DNA of 64,000 nt from Pseudanabaena mucicola FACHB-723. GTDB lineage: Bacteria > Cyanobacteriota > Cyanobacteriia > Pseudanabaenales > Pseudanabaenaceae. Position numbers and translations under genes: made by a program. The DNA is taken from assembly GCF_014696385.1 (NCBI RefSeq), contig NZ_JACJQB010000001.1, forward strand, positions 1 to 64,000, read 5' to 3'. The notes under the pieces are model-generated. The model saw only the letters and a list, made by a program, of their open reading frames with translations, searched no databases and had not been told where the DNA came from. Below are positions 23,138 through 34,300 of this stretch, one piece after another; the stretch's first letter is position 1; each line of letters opens with the position of its first letter.

Positions 23138-25579
23138 ATGGGAATTGCTCCCACCCAATCATCAGCGCTCCCTAACATGACCCGACGCATATCGCAAAAG
23201 TGGTCTGGTAGAGCGATTATCGGAATTACCTTTGCTTGTCTCCTGTCCACCCTCAGTATGCGTTTTTATTCTGAGCCAAGGTTGGGGGTCGGCACATTTG
23301 TTGATCAGGATTTACGATCGCCGCGCACCATAGAGGCGACGGATATTGAGGCAACTAAGCAAGCCAAGGAAGCCGCTAGACAGCAAGTAGTTCCCGTCTA
23401 TCGCAGTAAACCTGATAGCGATGCTAATGCGCTCAAACACCTAGAAGAGATGCTCAGGGTGGGGGACAATTTGCGGATATCTTCAGGGAATTTGCCCTAT
23501 GTTGATCGCAACATCCTAAGTGATGCGGTGCAAAGGTATTTCAGGCAAATTCCCGATCTAGAATGGATGCAATTGCAAGAACGGGTCAATCGGCTAGCAT
23601 TAATTGCCAATGGTCAGCCTAGCGCTATTACCAATTTGCTCGAACGTAATCAAGAAGCTCAGGAAGTAACTTCTGCGATCGCAGTTTCAGAGCTAGCTCT
23701 TTACAAAATCAAAGCACCGAGCCAAGACTATCAAAACTTAATTACGAAGATTACGGAAGTTCGTCAGGCTTACTCTATGACCAAGGAGCAAGCGGCAAAG
23801 GGGCCAGAGATGTTTCGCGATCGTCTATTGGAAATGACCAATGAAGAATGGGAAAACGCGAAAAAACTAACTAGGCAAGCTCTGATCGACCTACAAGCAT
23901 CAGGCATTGTCGCTGGGTTGCCCAATGAGATGCTGCAAATTAGGATTGCTAACCTAAACAATTTGCCAGCTAATGTTGAGCATCGGGCAATGGCAATGGC
24001 GCTGCTTGCCTCCACCACTAAGCCCAATATGACCATTGACTACGTGGGGACTGCGGAAAGAGCCATTAAAGCGTCTGAGTCCGTGCAACCCCAAACCATT
24101 GTGATCAAGTCAGGGGATTTAATTGTTAAAGGTGGCGAAAAAATTACGGAGCGTCAGTTTGTCATTTTGGATGAACTGAAGATGACCCAACGACAAATCA
24201 ACCTCAAGGGCTTGCTAGTGATGGGGACAAGCACTGCGATCGCCTTTGCAATTCTCGCCTATGCCAATCGACGATGGCAATATTTACTAAAGGTTAAATT
24301 GCATGTCAAGGATCTCTTGGCTCTGGGAATTGTCTGTACAGGCAGCACCTTAGCAACGGTGCTGATGTCTTCTCCCAGTACGCTCGTGTTTGTGCCACTA
24401 GCCTCGATGGGCTTGATTATTGGTAGCTTCTATAGCTCCCGATTAGCATTGCTGATTACTGTGCTTACTTCAGGGCTATTAGCGATCGCGATTAGTTCTG
24501 ACCTGCTGATTCTATTGCCCGTACTAGTTGGCGCAGTTGTGGCTGCGGCAATTACCAATCGCCCCTTAACGCGATCTCATTTAGCCGCAACAGGGCTATT
24601 AGTTGGCTGTGTACAGGCGGCTGTATATATTGCAATCGCCATGGTTACAGGTTCAGCACCGCCAATATTGATCGTACTTACGGCACTTCAGTATGCTTCG
24701 GGCGGACTAATTTCCGCCATAGTTGCCCTTGGCTCAATTCCCTATCTAGAGCACATTTCTTACGCCCTAACACCATTTCGACTAGCTGAACTCGCCAATC
24801 TTGACCGCCCCCTCCTACGTCGCCTCGTCACCGAAACCCCTGGCACTTTTCAACACACTTTATTTGTTGCCAACCTCGCAGAAGCAGCCGCCCGTGAATT
24901 GGGTGCAGATACAACGCTTGTGCGAACAGGTACGCTGTATCACGATATTGGCAAAACCCTCAGACCTGAGTATTTTATCGAAAATCAAATGGGGCAACCC
25001 AATCCCCATGACCAAATTAATGATCCTTGGAATAGCGCCAAAATCATCAAAGAGCATGTCTCAGGTGGCATTAAACTAGCCCAAAAGTATCATCTTCCTG
25101 AGATGCTGCAAGCATTTATTCCCGAACATCAAGGCACGATCGCCATTACCTATTTTTATTGTCAAGCCCAAAAACGTTCAGATCATGTCGCCGAGTCAGA
25201 CTTTCGCTATGCTGGCCCCATCCCCCAGTCTCGTGAAACAGGGATTGTAATGTTAGCCGATGCCTGTGAAGCCGCTTTACGATCTTTAGGGACAGAAACC
25301 ACACTAGAAGCTGCTAAAACCCTACTGATGCGTATCTTTCAAGCTCGCTGGGATGATGGTCAACTAAAGGACTGTTCCTTAACTTGGCAAGACTTAGATC
25401 GCATTGCCCCCGTATTTATTAAAGTATGGCAAGAACGCAACCACGGCAGAATTAAGTATCCACACCTAGCCGACAAACTCGATCCATCAGGTTCAGCTTT
25501 GCCAGATCATCTTTGTGAAAGTAAAGATTCAGCCATAGCACAGGGGAAAACAGGAAGCAAAAAAATTGCTTTGAAATAA
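23138..25579 (+). CDS. 7TM HD-domain phosphohydrolase, PgpH-like c-di-AMP phosphodiesterase
   Basis: Predicted to hydrolyse cyclic di-AMP at the inner membrane. Of 813 residues, one helix near 25-45 is followed by an extracytoplasmic helical domain (7TMR-HDED, about 50-340), a seven-helix block (about 345-530) and a cytoplasmic HD domain. The HD domain has TPGTFQHTLFVANLAEAAA, TLYHDIGKTLRPEYF (HD near residue 601), NPWDSAKIIKEHV-like text and PEHQGT. These are the metal ligands of the HDIG type. The same architecture is PgpH in Listeria, where c-di-AMP hydrolysis is shown. A hairpin follows the stop. Confidence 0.9.
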   Translation: MGIAPTQSSALPNMTRRISQKWSGRAIIGITFACLLSTLSMRFYSEPRLGVGTFVDQDLRSPRTIEATDIEATKQAKEAARQQVVPVYRSKPDSDANALKHLEEMLRVGDNLRISSGNLPYVDRNILSDAVQRYFRQIPDLEWMQLQERVNRLALIANGQPSAITNLLERNQEAQEVTSAIAVSELALYKIKAPSQDYQNLITKITEVRQAYSMTKEQAAKGPEMFRDRLLEMTNEEWENAKKLTRQALIDLQASGIVAGLPNEMLQIRIANLNNLPANVEHRAMAMALLASTTKPNMTIDYVGTAERAIKASESVQPQTIVIKSGDLIVKGGEKITERQFVILDELKMTQRQINLKGLLVMGTSTAIAFAILAYANRRWQYLLKVKLHVKDLLALGIVCTGSTLATVLMSSPSTLVFVPLASMGLIIGSFYSSRLALLITVLTSGLLAIAISSDLLILLPVLVGAVVAAAITNRPLTRSHLAATGLLVGCVQAAVYIAIAMVTGSAPPILIVLTALQYASGGLISAIVALGSIPYLEHISYALTPFRLAELANLDRPLLRRLVTETPGTFQHTLFVANLAEAAARELGADTTLVRTGTLYHDIGKTLRPEYFIENQMGQPNPHDQINDPWNSAKIIKEHVSGGIKLAQKYHLPEMLQAFIPEHQGTIAITYFYCQAQKRSDHVAESDFRYAGPIPQSRETGIVMLADACEAALRSLGTETTLEAAKTLLMRIFQARWDDGQLKDCSLTWQDLDRIAPVFIKVWQERNHGRIKYPHLADKLDPSGSALPDHLCESKDSAIAQGKTGSKKIALK

Positions 25580-25612
25580 TTATTTGCTTTTACGACAAAG
25601 TAAGACACATCA

Positions 25613-25665
25613 AAACCCAGAGAATAAGTTGCGGCGCTTTGCGCTGCAACTTATTCTCTGGGTTT
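25613..25665. terminator. 53-nt hairpin after the HD phosphohydrolase gene
   Basis: AAACCCAGAGAATAAG then TTGCGGCGC, 25-bp arms with one wobble and a TTT loop. It has both the AAACCCA outer motif and the GCGGCGC core of the hairpin family. To its right a TTAGG-like and TGTAGCAATTTT sequence (minus strand, to about 25700) resembles the element end at 6854 and 1305. Confidence 0.85.
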
Positions 25666-26024
25666 GTTTCCTAAGCACAACTTTAAAATTGCTACATTAG
25701 TTAAATTTTATTGATGTATTTTTAGCACAAATTTTTGACTGTATTTTTTGAGTATAAACACTTAGTTGTAATTCTAAAAATAAAAAACTCTATATTCTCT
25801 TTACTATTTAAAAAGCTGATCTAAACAGTAAAAATGTCTAGATTGATTGTTATGAAAGCATTACAGAAATCAATTAAGACATTGTTAAATTTAGATTTAA
25901 TTTGGGATCGCTGAAAGCTAATCTAGGCAAAGTCTATGGCTTGATAGGTAGTGATTGTTCACCTGAGATAATTATGATAATTAATAAATTCCTTTCAATT
26001 ATAAAATTTGGCAAAGCCAAATTA
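25666..26024. other. AT-rich intergenic region
   Basis: Strongly AT-rich. Part of an element end (to about 25700) and the promoter of the following small gene are likely here; a 26-codon frame at 25837 has no features to recommend it. No RNA gene recognised. Confidence 0.4.
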
Positions 26025-26030
26025 ATGTAT

Positions 26031-26315
26031 ATGAACTCTTCAGACAACTCAGTTACAGTTTGTCGATTGTGTCAAAACTACAATCCTGAAGGAAGAAGAG
26101 GTGGTTTTTGTGAAAGATTAGACGTTCCTGTACTTGCTTCATGGGAATCTTGTAGTCTAGCGACCCATCCCTTTGAGACATCTTGGCAACCTAATAATTT
26201 CAACAATTTTTTAAATGATTCTACGCATGAGTCAGTTTCTGCCATGCATAACCATGAAAATATCACGGAACTCCAAGAAATCAATATGCGGTCCTTTAGT
26301 TTAAATGAGCGCTAG
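26031..26315 (+). CDS. Small four-cysteine protein, conserved in cyanobacteria
   Basis: Function unknown. From the ATG at 26031 the protein has 94 residues: a compact N-terminal block CRLCQNYNPEGRRGGFCERL then VPVLASWESCSLATHPF, with the pattern C-X2-C-X12-C-X13-C suited to binding a metal, and a low-complexity polar tail. I recall similar CRLCxxYxPEGRRGG proteins in many cyanobacteria but no assigned role. Upstream in-frame starts at 26025 and 25902 exist; the earlier part has no similarity that I recognise. Confidence 0.7.
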   Translation: MNSSDNSVTVCRLCQNYNPEGRRGGFCERLDVPVLASWESCSLATHPFETSWQPNNFNNFLNDSTHESVSAMHNHENITELQEINMRSFSLNER

Positions 26316-26427
26316 ATTTGTAAGCATCACAGATCCTTATTATAGAAATCAACTGATTTACGATCTCCCTGTCTTGACGTTATAAGATCAAGACTGTTAC
26401 ATGATTTATGTTTTAGATAGGTAAAAA

Positions 26428-27951
26428 GTGCTAGCAAGGGTTTGGAGTGCCGCAATTTTAGGTATAGATGCAATTCAAGTCGGTGTAGAAGTCGACGTTT
26501 CAGGAGGATTGCCAAGCATTACTTTAGTAGGCTTACCAGATACAGCAGTACAAGAAAGTCGTGAAAGGGTAAAAGCTGCCATCAAAAATGCTGGTTATGC
26601 CTTCCCAATGCGGAAGATTATCATTAACCTTACCCCTGCCGACCTACGCAAGGAGGGTCCCATTTTTGACCTTCCAATCAGTATTGGCATTCTTGCCGCC
26701 TCCGAACAGGTTGATCCACAACTATTAGGTGATCATCTATTCTTGGGCGAGGTTTCGCTAGATGGATCACTGCGTCCAGTCTCAGGAGTATTACCGATCG
26801 CAGCAGCAGCTCAAAAACTGGGCATAGTTGGCATTGTTGTTCCCAAAGAAAATGCTCAAGAAGCTGCCCTAGTCAAGGGCTTATCTGTATACGGATTACA
26901 GAGTATTACAGAGGTAGGAGACTTTTTAGCCAAACCCGACAAATATGCGCCTGTAGTTGCCGACCCTGAAATGAAGTGGCATCAAAGCGAGTTAAAACTA
27001 GATCTCAAGGATGTTAAAGGTCAGCAACATGCCCGCCGCGCTCTAGAAATTGCTGCCGCAGGTGGTCATAATCTAATTTTTGTCGGTCCTCCTGGGTCTG
27101 GGAAAACCTTGCTAGCCAGACGTTTACCCAGCATCTTGCCAAATATGAACTTCGACGAAGCGCTAGAAGTGACCCGAATTCATTCAGTGGCTGGTTTGTT
27201 AAAAGGCAAAGGACTCGTTTGCGATCGCCCATTTCGTAGTCCCCATCACTCCGCCTCTGGCCCGTCACTAGTTGGTGGTGGCAGTTTCCCACGCCCAGGG
27301 GAGATAACCCTAGCCACAAATGGGGTGCTATTTATGGATGAGCTAACAGAGTTTAAGAGAGACGTATTGGAGTTCTTACGCCAGCCCTTAGAAGATGGAT
27401 TTGTGAGTATTTCCCGCACCCGTCAATCAGTGACCTTCCCAGCCCAATTTACACTGATCGCAAGTACAAATCCTTGTCAGTGCGGTTATTACGGTGATGT
27501 GATTCAGCCTTGCGCCTGTACACCACGCCAGCGCGAACAATATTGGGCAAGGCTATCAGGACCTTTAATGGATCGCATTGATCTGCAAGTAACTGTGTCC
27601 AGATTAAAGCCTGAAGAAATGACGCGATCACAAGAGGGAGAACACTCAAGTGTGGTCAAAGAGAGGGTGCAGGCATCAAGACAAATTCAACAAAATCGCT
27701 TTCAGCAAGAAGCTAAGGTAAATTGCAATGCTCAGATGCAGTCCAGACATTTGCGGCAATGGTGCAAATTAGATGATCCCTCACGCGATTTATTAGAAGC
27801 GGCAATTAAGCGGTTAGGCTTGTCTGCCCGTGCGACTGATCGCATTCTTAAAGTAGGGCGAACGATCGCTGATCTTGCTAATTCTGAAAATATTCAAGTG
27901 AGCCATATTGCCGAAGCAGTTCAATATCGCACCCTTGATCGGGTGACTTGA
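26428..27951 (+). CDS. comM: YifB/ComM-family Mg-chelatase-like AAA+ ATPase
   Basis: Hexameric helicase-like ATPase; in naturally competent bacteria ComM promotes branch migration during integration of transformed DNA. The 507-residue protein (GTG start, 26428) has the N-terminal ChlI-like domain (IDAIQVGVEVDVSGGLPSI, SIGILAASEQ), Walker A VGPPGSGKTLLARRLP near residue 218, Walker B GVLFMDELTEF near 295, and the C-terminal domain with CNAQM and ARATDRILKVGRTIADL. The zinc-type region NPCQCGYYGD...CAC is present. It stands alone with a hairpin downstream. Confidence 0.93.
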   Translation: MLARVWSAAILGIDAIQVGVEVDVSGGLPSITLVGLPDTAVQESRERVKAAIKNAGYAFPMRKIIINLTPADLRKEGPIFDLPISIGILAASEQVDPQLLGDHLFLGEVSLDGSLRPVSGVLPIAAAAQKLGIVGIVVPKENAQEAALVKGLSVYGLQSITEVGDFLAKPDKYAPVVADPEMKWHQSELKLDLKDVKGQQHARRALEIAAAGGHNLIFVGPPGSGKTLLARRLPSILPNMNFDEALEVTRIHSVAGLLKGKGLVCDRPFRSPHHSASGPSLVGGGSFPRPGEITLATNGVLFMDELTEFKRDVLEFLRQPLEDGFVSISRTRQSVTFPAQFTLIASTNPCQCGYYGDVIQPCACTPRQREQYWARLSGPLMDRIDLQVTVSRLKPEEMTRSQEGEHSSVVKERVQASRQIQQNRFQQEAKVNCNAQMQSRHLRQWCKLDDPSRDLLEAAIKRLGLSARATDRILKVGRTIADLANSENIQVSHIAEAVQYRTLDRVT

Positions 27952-27966
27952 TCTCAAATCTCATAA

Positions 27967-28009
27967 CTGAATAAGAGTTGCGACGCTTCGCGCCGCAACT
28001 CTTATTCAG
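27967..28009. terminator. 43-nt hairpin after comM
   Basis: CTGAATAAGAGTTGCGACGC-TTC- and its inverted copy, 20-bp arms with one mismatch. Core GTTGCGRCGC as in other family members. Confidence 0.85.
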
Positions 28010-28363
28010 CCTTGATCACTCAACTACAGATGGAATTATCAACTTCATGATATTTTGATAACCATAAGCACAAAGCGCCATATATGCTAATTTGTGTCTT
28101 GACTTTCGTCTTCAGCCACAGGAGTTTAGTTAGTACAGTCAAACAGCTACTACAAAAAATCAGAGGGGTCGGCATAAAAACATCAAAAGTCTAGACAATT
28201 CTTGATTATTTAAGGTCTGTTAGCTACTATCAATGCTTTAAGATTGCCTCAGGGTTATCAATGCTTGAATAAGCAATGTGCTATTTAAAAAAACTGAAGA
28301 TATTAAATGCGATTTATTCGCCCTTAGAAAATTGCTATTTTGCAAGGTAGAGATGCTCAAATT
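28010..28363. other. Intergenic region upstream of the chemotaxis-type operon
   Basis: No gene recognised. It must contain the operon promoter; no clear sigma-70 pair was found. AAGCACAAAGCGCC at 28067 is a stray half of the GC-core hairpin motif. Confidence 0.4.
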
Positions 28364-28891
28364 ATGGTCGGAAACCAAGAATTCTTCCCTGGCGGACAGG
28401 ATCAAGTAAATGACTTTGATCATCAAGGTATTGAAGCGCCAGAAGGTGAGCTACATTTAAGATTTTTTGTAGCTTCTGGCATTGAGTTTGCTTTGCCTGC
28501 CATCGGCGTTAGCCAAGTTTTGGAATATGCACCAGATCGCATTAATCCGATGCCAAATGTTTCGCCTCTATTATTAGGTACGGTTAATATTCGCGGTAGA
28601 GTAATTTGGGTAGGAGATCTAGGGCAATTCTTGGGAGGATCTACCCCTGTAAATACGGATCGCTCAGAAATTTCGATCATTGCGATCGAAGATCAGGGCA
28701 TGATGTTAGGCTTAGCGGTAGAACAAATTGGTGTAATGGCTTGGCTGGATTCAGGACTACTAAGTGTCTCTAGAGGTAGTTCTGATAGTATGGCTCCGTT
28801 TATTAAAGGTGAGTGGACAATGGAAGATAGCGAGCCTCTGAAATTGCTCGATCATGTCAATATTTTGCGGTCAGCACGATGGGCATCATAG
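28364..28891 (+). CDS. pilI: CheW-like adaptor (PilI type)
   Basis: Couples a methyl-accepting receptor to a CheA kinase. From the ATG at 28364 the protein has 175 residues; a TTG 24 bp earlier is possible. The CheW fold spans about 30-170: LRFFVASGIEFALPAIGVSQVLEY, RINPMPNVSPLLLGTVNIRGRVIWVGDLGQFLG and SIIAIEDQGMMLGLAVEQIG. It is the first gene of a CheW-receptor-CheA operon like the Pil/Tax3 cluster of Synechocystis; the response-regulator genes that normally precede it are missing. Confidence 0.88.
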   Translation: MVGNQEFFPGGQDQVNDFDHQGIEAPEGELHLRFFVASGIEFALPAIGVSQVLEYAPDRINPMPNVSPLLLGTVNIRGRVIWVGDLGQFLGGSTPVNTDRSEISIIAIEDQGMMLGLAVEQIGVMAWLDSGLLSVSRGSSDSMAPFIKGEWTMEDSEPLKLLDHVNILRSARWAS

Positions 28892-28973
28892 CCACAATGT
28901 GGCTATAAGGTTAAACGGTTGTAAATAGTAGATGATTTCGAGCAAAGGTCAGGGATTTTAGGAGAAAGCACAG

Positions 28974-31331
28974 ATGGCATTAAGCACACAGCACCAAAAA
29001 GAATATGAAAAAGCTTCCTTGGCTTATATGCAGGGAGACTACGCTCAAGCTGGCAAATTGACTGAGGAACTGGTTCAAGCTTGTCCTAGCGATCCGATGT
29101 ACCGCTTACTCCATGCTCACATTAACCTAGCCCTCGAACGTTACCAAGATTCAATTGGTGAGTATGAGACTGTTCTGAAGTTAACCGATGACAACTCAAT
29201 TTTGGAATATGCCCATAGTGGTATTGCTGCAGCAAAGGAAAGGCTAGATCTAGATAGTGACACTAATGGTTATAACCCAGACGGTATGACTAGCAGTCAG
29301 TATGCCTTTGAGGATGGTAACTATAGTCAAGAAACCTATGGTCAAGAGTCTTGGGATCAAGAGTATAGAGATGGGCTAAGTAGTCCATCAAATCTCAATA
29401 ATGAGTTTGCATTTGATGATTTTAGTGCGAATGATGCTAGTGGCTACGGCTATGCCGATCAAACGCAAGTTGTAGGAGAGCCTGACTTTAATACTGGTTA
29501 CGATCCTCTCGCTCCAAGTATTGGAAAGAACGATAACGACGTTGTGTTTATGGATGAATTTGATGACTTCGATGATATCGATAATTCGTCTTTTTCTAGC
29601 TTTTCCAACTCATTCGGAGAATCTGACACCACGCAGATGGTATCCGATTTATCGATGGCAGATTTTAGTACAGGGATTAGTAACCAAGATTTTTCGACTT
29701 CAGGAGGGGCAAATACGACATCAATCGCCAACCAAGACATGATGTCACCTAGACCAAGCCCAACAAGGCAAATCGAGAATGAAGCGGAGCTATTTGGACT
29801 GGGGGCGCTCAACAGTTCGGTAAATGCAACATCTAAGAGAGCTAATCATGACGTGGTGGTTGAAGCTGCCGATCAAGTGGGATTGTTTTCCCCCTTCGAC
29901 AACATGCCTCTCAAGACCAAGAATGTAATTACTGCGATCGCATCGGGGGTTGTAGCGATGGTTGCCGCAGGGTTAGTGACTAACTTTGCGACGGGGACAA
30001 TCAAAGATCAGGGACAACGCGAACAGTTACGCAACACGGGCTGGATGATGGCAAGTGCGGCGGCGGTGGCAAGTGGGGCGATTGCATGGGGTCTCGGTCA
30101 GCGCTCTTCTAAACTAATTGAAAAATCCACAGAAAATTTACAAGCTCAATTTGAAGCGGTAATCCGTGGCGATATGAGTCCTCGTGCTGCTATTTATAGC
30201 GAAGATGAGTTTGGACGCTTGGCGACTAGCTTTAACCAAATGATTCAATCGATTGTCTCTAATACTAGTGAAGCCCAGCGCAAAGCATCGGAGCAGGAAC
30301 AAGCCAAAGAAGATTTACAACGTCAGGTAATTCGTTTACTTGACGACGTAGAAGGGGCGGCGCGAGGTGACTTGACCGTACAGGCCGAAGTTACCGCCGA
30401 TGTGTTAGGCGCGGTTGCTGACTCGTTTAACTTAACGATTCAAAACCTCCGTGAAATTGTTAACCAAGTCAAAATTGCGGCGCAGCAGGTGAACGAAAGT
30501 TCGCGAGAAAATGAAGCGTTTGCCCGTAGTTTGTCATCGGATGCATTACGTCAAGCCGAGGAACTGAGTACCACTTTGAATTCAGTTCAAATGATGACTG
30601 AGTCGATTCAGCGTGTAGCTGAAAGTGCGCGTGAAGCCGATCAAGTTGCGAAGCTAGCATCAGAGACTGCAATCAAGGGTGGGGAAGCGGTAGAACGCAC
30701 AGTATCAGGTATTATGGATATCCGTGAGACGGTGGCAGAAACCACGCGGAAGGTCAAACGCCTTGGTGAGTCATCGCAAGAAATCTCTAAGATTGTGGGT
30801 TTAATTTCGCAAATTGCCTCACGGACGAACCTATTGGCACTTAACGCTAGTATTGAGGCGGCGCGGGCAGGTGATGCAGGTCGTGGTTTTGCGATCGTTG
30901 CGGATGAGGTGCGCCAGCTTGCCGATCGGGCGGCTAAAGCGTCGAAGGAAATCGAACAGATTGTTTTGCAAATTCAGAGTGAAACTAGTAATGTGCAACA
31001 GGCGATGGAAGTTGGCACACAGCAGGTTATTGATGGTACGAAAAGGGCTGAACAGGCAAGACAATCGCTTACAGACATCATTCAGGTTTCCCATCGCATT
31101 GAAACTTTGGTGCTATCCATCACCGAAGATACAGTTAAACAAACCGAGACATCAAGAACGGTGTCGCAGGTTATGCAGTCAGTTGAGTTGACGGCTCAAG
31201 AAACATCCCAAGAGTCACAAAGAGTGTCGGCATCGCTCCAAAATCTAGTGGGTGTTGCACGCAGTTTACAAGATTCTGTGGAAAGATTCCGCGTTGATTC
31301 GGGTGACAAAACAATTGGAGGAGGTCGTTAG
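28974..31331 (+). CDS. pilJ: Methyl-accepting receptor, PilJ type
   Basis: Receptor controlling type IV pilus motility by homology. Of 785 residues, the N-terminal 90 are TPR-like ([23 protein letters not shown]). An acidic, Ser-rich linker follows (100-300). Two hydrophobic helices near 320-385 precede a HAMP region ([28 protein letters not shown]), a second HAMP-like segment ([19 protein letters not shown]) and the signalling domain with the invariant hairpin tip [20 protein letters not shown] near 615. The GAF domains of PixJ-type photoreceptors are absent, favouring the Pil/Tax3 class. It overlaps no gene; 82 bp follow pilI. Confidence 0.88.
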   Translation: MALSTQHQKEYEKASLAYMQGDYAQAGKLTEELVQACPSDPMYRLLHAHINLALERYQDSIGEYETVLKLTDDNSILEYAHSGIAAAKERLDLDSDTNGYNPDGMTSSQYAFEDGNYSQETYGQESWDQEYRDGLSSPSNLNNEFAFDDFSANDASGYGYADQTQVVGEPDFNTGYDPLAPSIGKNDNDVVFMDEFDDFDDIDNSSFSSFSNSFGESDTTQMVSDLSMADFSTGISNQDFSTSGGANTTSIANQDMMSPRPSPTRQIENEAELFGLGALNSSVNATSKRANHDVVVEAADQVGLFSPFDNMPLKTKNVITAIASGVVAMVAAGLVTNFATGTIKDQGQREQLRNTGWMMASAAAVASGAIAWGLGQRSSKLIEKSTENLQAQFEAVIRGDMSPRAAIYSEDEFGRLATSFNQMIQSIVSNTSEAQRKASEQEQAKEDLQRQVIRLLDDVEGAARGDLTVQAEVTADVLGAVADSFNLTIQNLREIVNQVKIAAQQVNESSRENEAFARSLSSDALRQAEELSTTLNSVQMMTESIQRVAESAREADQVAKLASETAIKGGEAVERTVSGIMDIRETVAETTRKVKRLGESSQEISKIVGLISQIASRTNLLALNASIEAARAGDAGRGFAIVADEVRQLADRAAKASKEIEQIVLQIQSETSNVQQAMEVGTQQVIDGTKRAEQARQSLTDIIQVSHRIETLVLSITEDTVKQTETSRTVSQVMQSVELTAQETSQESQRVSASLQNLVGVARSLQDSVERFRVDSGDKTIGGGR

Positions 31332-31384
31332 GATTATTACCTCTAGCTCACCACTTACACCCTAATCTTTGAGAGGATTCTGTT

Positions 31385-34300
31385 ATGAACTCAGACCAGC
31401 AACAACAGCGTATTATGGGCTACTTTATCGAAGAAGCCCGTGAGCATCTCCAGACGATTGAGCAAGGTGTATTAAACTTGCAAGATATCCTCGACGATTC
31501 TGAATCCATTAATGAACTTTTTCGAGCCGCTCACTCTATTAAAGGTGGTTCGGCAATGTTGGGAGTCAGTAGCATCCAGCATGTTTCCCATCGATTAGAA
31601 GATTTCTTTAAAATCATTAAAGAAAATTCCCAGATCAAGGTAGATGAGCGTTTAAAGAGTCTATTGCTAGCAGGGTTTGATCCTTTAGCCGAGTTGCTAG
31701 ATGAACTGCAAAGTAATCATGAAATATCAGAAGAACTGACGGCTGAGACAAATAGTCGAGTTAAGCCAATATTTGCGGAATTGGAGTCATATCTCAATCA
31801 ATTAGTCCAAGATTTGCATGGAGACAAGTCTGATTCTTCTGTAGACAAAATTATTGCAGAACCATTAGCACCTTCTAAAAAAGTCGTGTTTCAACAGGAA
31901 GTTACGACCAAAATGCGAGATATGCTCCAAATATTTCGGATGGAAGATAACGCCGATAGCCGATCGCAGTTACAGGGGATTTGCGATTATTTTCAGGAGG
32001 TGGGCGATACCTTTAAACTAGCTAACTGGAATTATTTGATCACTCAAATTAAAACTGCGATCGCACAACAAGATCATTCCTATCGTAACCTTGCACCAAT
32101 CTTAATTAGGGAGATCAAGGATGCTCAGGAATTGGTGTTGACGGAGCGGGAATCGGAAGTTACGGTGTCTGAGCAACTGCAAAATCTACTGCCCTATCGA
32201 CCCGTTATTGATGAAGACGATGAAGTTAGTACCATCTTCACGACATCGGCTGGTGATATTACGGAAGGATCATCGTCAGATATTAATCAAGATTTGGCAT
32301 TCGTAGATTCAGAGCCAAATGATGATGCCGCTGTCGATCAGTTAGATTGGGATGGTCTGGATCAACAGGAATCAGAGTTTGCCATTCTTGTGGAACAAAA
32401 TGCAGAAGATGCGTTTGACCTGACCAGTATTGACGATAGTCAAATTGATCAAACTGATTGGATGGAAAGTGAGTACGACATTGATGAAAATCAGAAAATA
32501 GATGAAGGGGAAGGTCTCAAGATGGAGGCTCCTGAATTGCAAACCCTTGCCAGTCTATTTGAGAATGACAGCCTGGATTTTGATACTGCTTGGGAGGATA
32601 TGCAAACAGTTGAGAATCAGATGGCAAAGCAAGGTAGTGATGTCAGTATGGGGGGAGATGATTTTGCGGATCTATTAGGTGATGATTCTCCAACTAGTCA
32701 ATTCTTTGGGGCTGAGACAAACAATGAAGACTCAAGTATGGATCTTCTATTTGGAGATTTCTCTGATGAGCCATCTCAACCTGAAGAAGTTGCTGATGAC
32801 CTATTTCCCGAAGATTTGGACGTTAGCCTTGATATTGCCGAAGATCAGAGTTTACCAAATCTAGATTTTACTGATGCCGTTGATTATGCGATGGAGGAGC
32901 TGACAGAAGAGGAGCCGATTGATTTTACGGATGGCTTTACCGACGCAGTTATTGTCGATTCTCAAACTGAGACTGCGCTAGAAGTTGACAATTTAGATGA
33001 GATTGGCGAGTTTGTTGTCGGTGAACCTGTTGACATCACTGAGGATGTGGCAATAGATCTGCCTAAAAATGAGCAAATAGAGCCTCAAGCTCTTCAAGAT
33101 CTCCATGCCGATGAGACGCTTGATGAGCGACTTGATGCGATCGCAATGGAAGATGATGATTCAAGTGATCCCTTTGCTTTAACTTTCTTTGAAGAAGAGA
33201 TGACCTTGCTTGATGATCCTTTTGCGATCGGTGCAAGCCTTGAAGAAGTTTTGTTGGAGGATTCGGGTGAAGATGTTCAGGAGCAGGACGCATTTGTTGA
33301 AAATCGGCAGCTTTTTGATGAAGAACAACAGATTGAGCCCCATGATAGTTATCCCGAAATTCTAGAAAGTGGTGACCTTGATACTAGCGACACTGGTAAT
33401 CTCGGTATATTTGCAGAGTTGGGATTTGATAATGATGATGAAGTCAGTGAATCTCATGATATCAATAGCATGAATGAATTAGGTGACTTCTTTGCCGCGG
33501 ATGACAATGGAACTACTGGAGACAGCATAGGTGATGACATACATAATGCTTTGATTAGTGATTCCATCGACAACATTGCCGAGATTGCCCAAGAAACTAG
33601 TCCGCCAGAGTTGAATCAGCCAGAACTTAGTGCTGATGAATTTTTTGCTAGTTCTGAATCTGACGCATCTTTAAATGAAATTAGTTCTTCCCATGGAGAA
33701 TTTAGTAATACTGCTGATTTAGAGGATTTCTTTACGGATTCTGAATCACCTGCAACAGATTTTGACTTCACTCATGATGCGGAAAACTTTGACTATGAAT
33801 TAAGTAATGCAGAATTCACTACTACAGATGACTTGGGTGATTTCTTTGATATGGAAGAAGATCATGAAGTCTTAGCAGATGAACTTGCGGAGCAAGTAGA
33901 GATGACTAGTTCTCACAATTTTAACGATGCTGATGAACTAAGTGATTTCTTTGATCATCCATCGGAAAGTGTCGGTGAGTCGCGGTTTGTCGAAGATGTT
34001 CTAGAGCCATCCACTGCTGCTAATAATGCTGAATCTCTAGGTGATTTCTTTGATACTTCAGAAGATATTGATAATCTTGATGATTGGAGTGATTTTGGTG
34101 ATGACATTTCAGGAAAAGATGATCAGCCGAGCCTAGATTTCTTTGCAGAAGTCGATGACCAAGGTACAGTCGATGCGGATCTTGGAGGATTTTCAGAAAG
34201 ATCAGACATGGATACTAGTATCGCGATCGCAAATGATGTTACCGTCAGCACCAGTCTTGATAATTTGGCGGATTTCTTCCAAGGTGATGAGGAGGATGGC

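Noticed and set aside
25837-25917. 26-codon frame upstream of the four-Cys gene
   Set aside because: No ribosome binding site or motif; AT-rich region where such frames are expected by chance.
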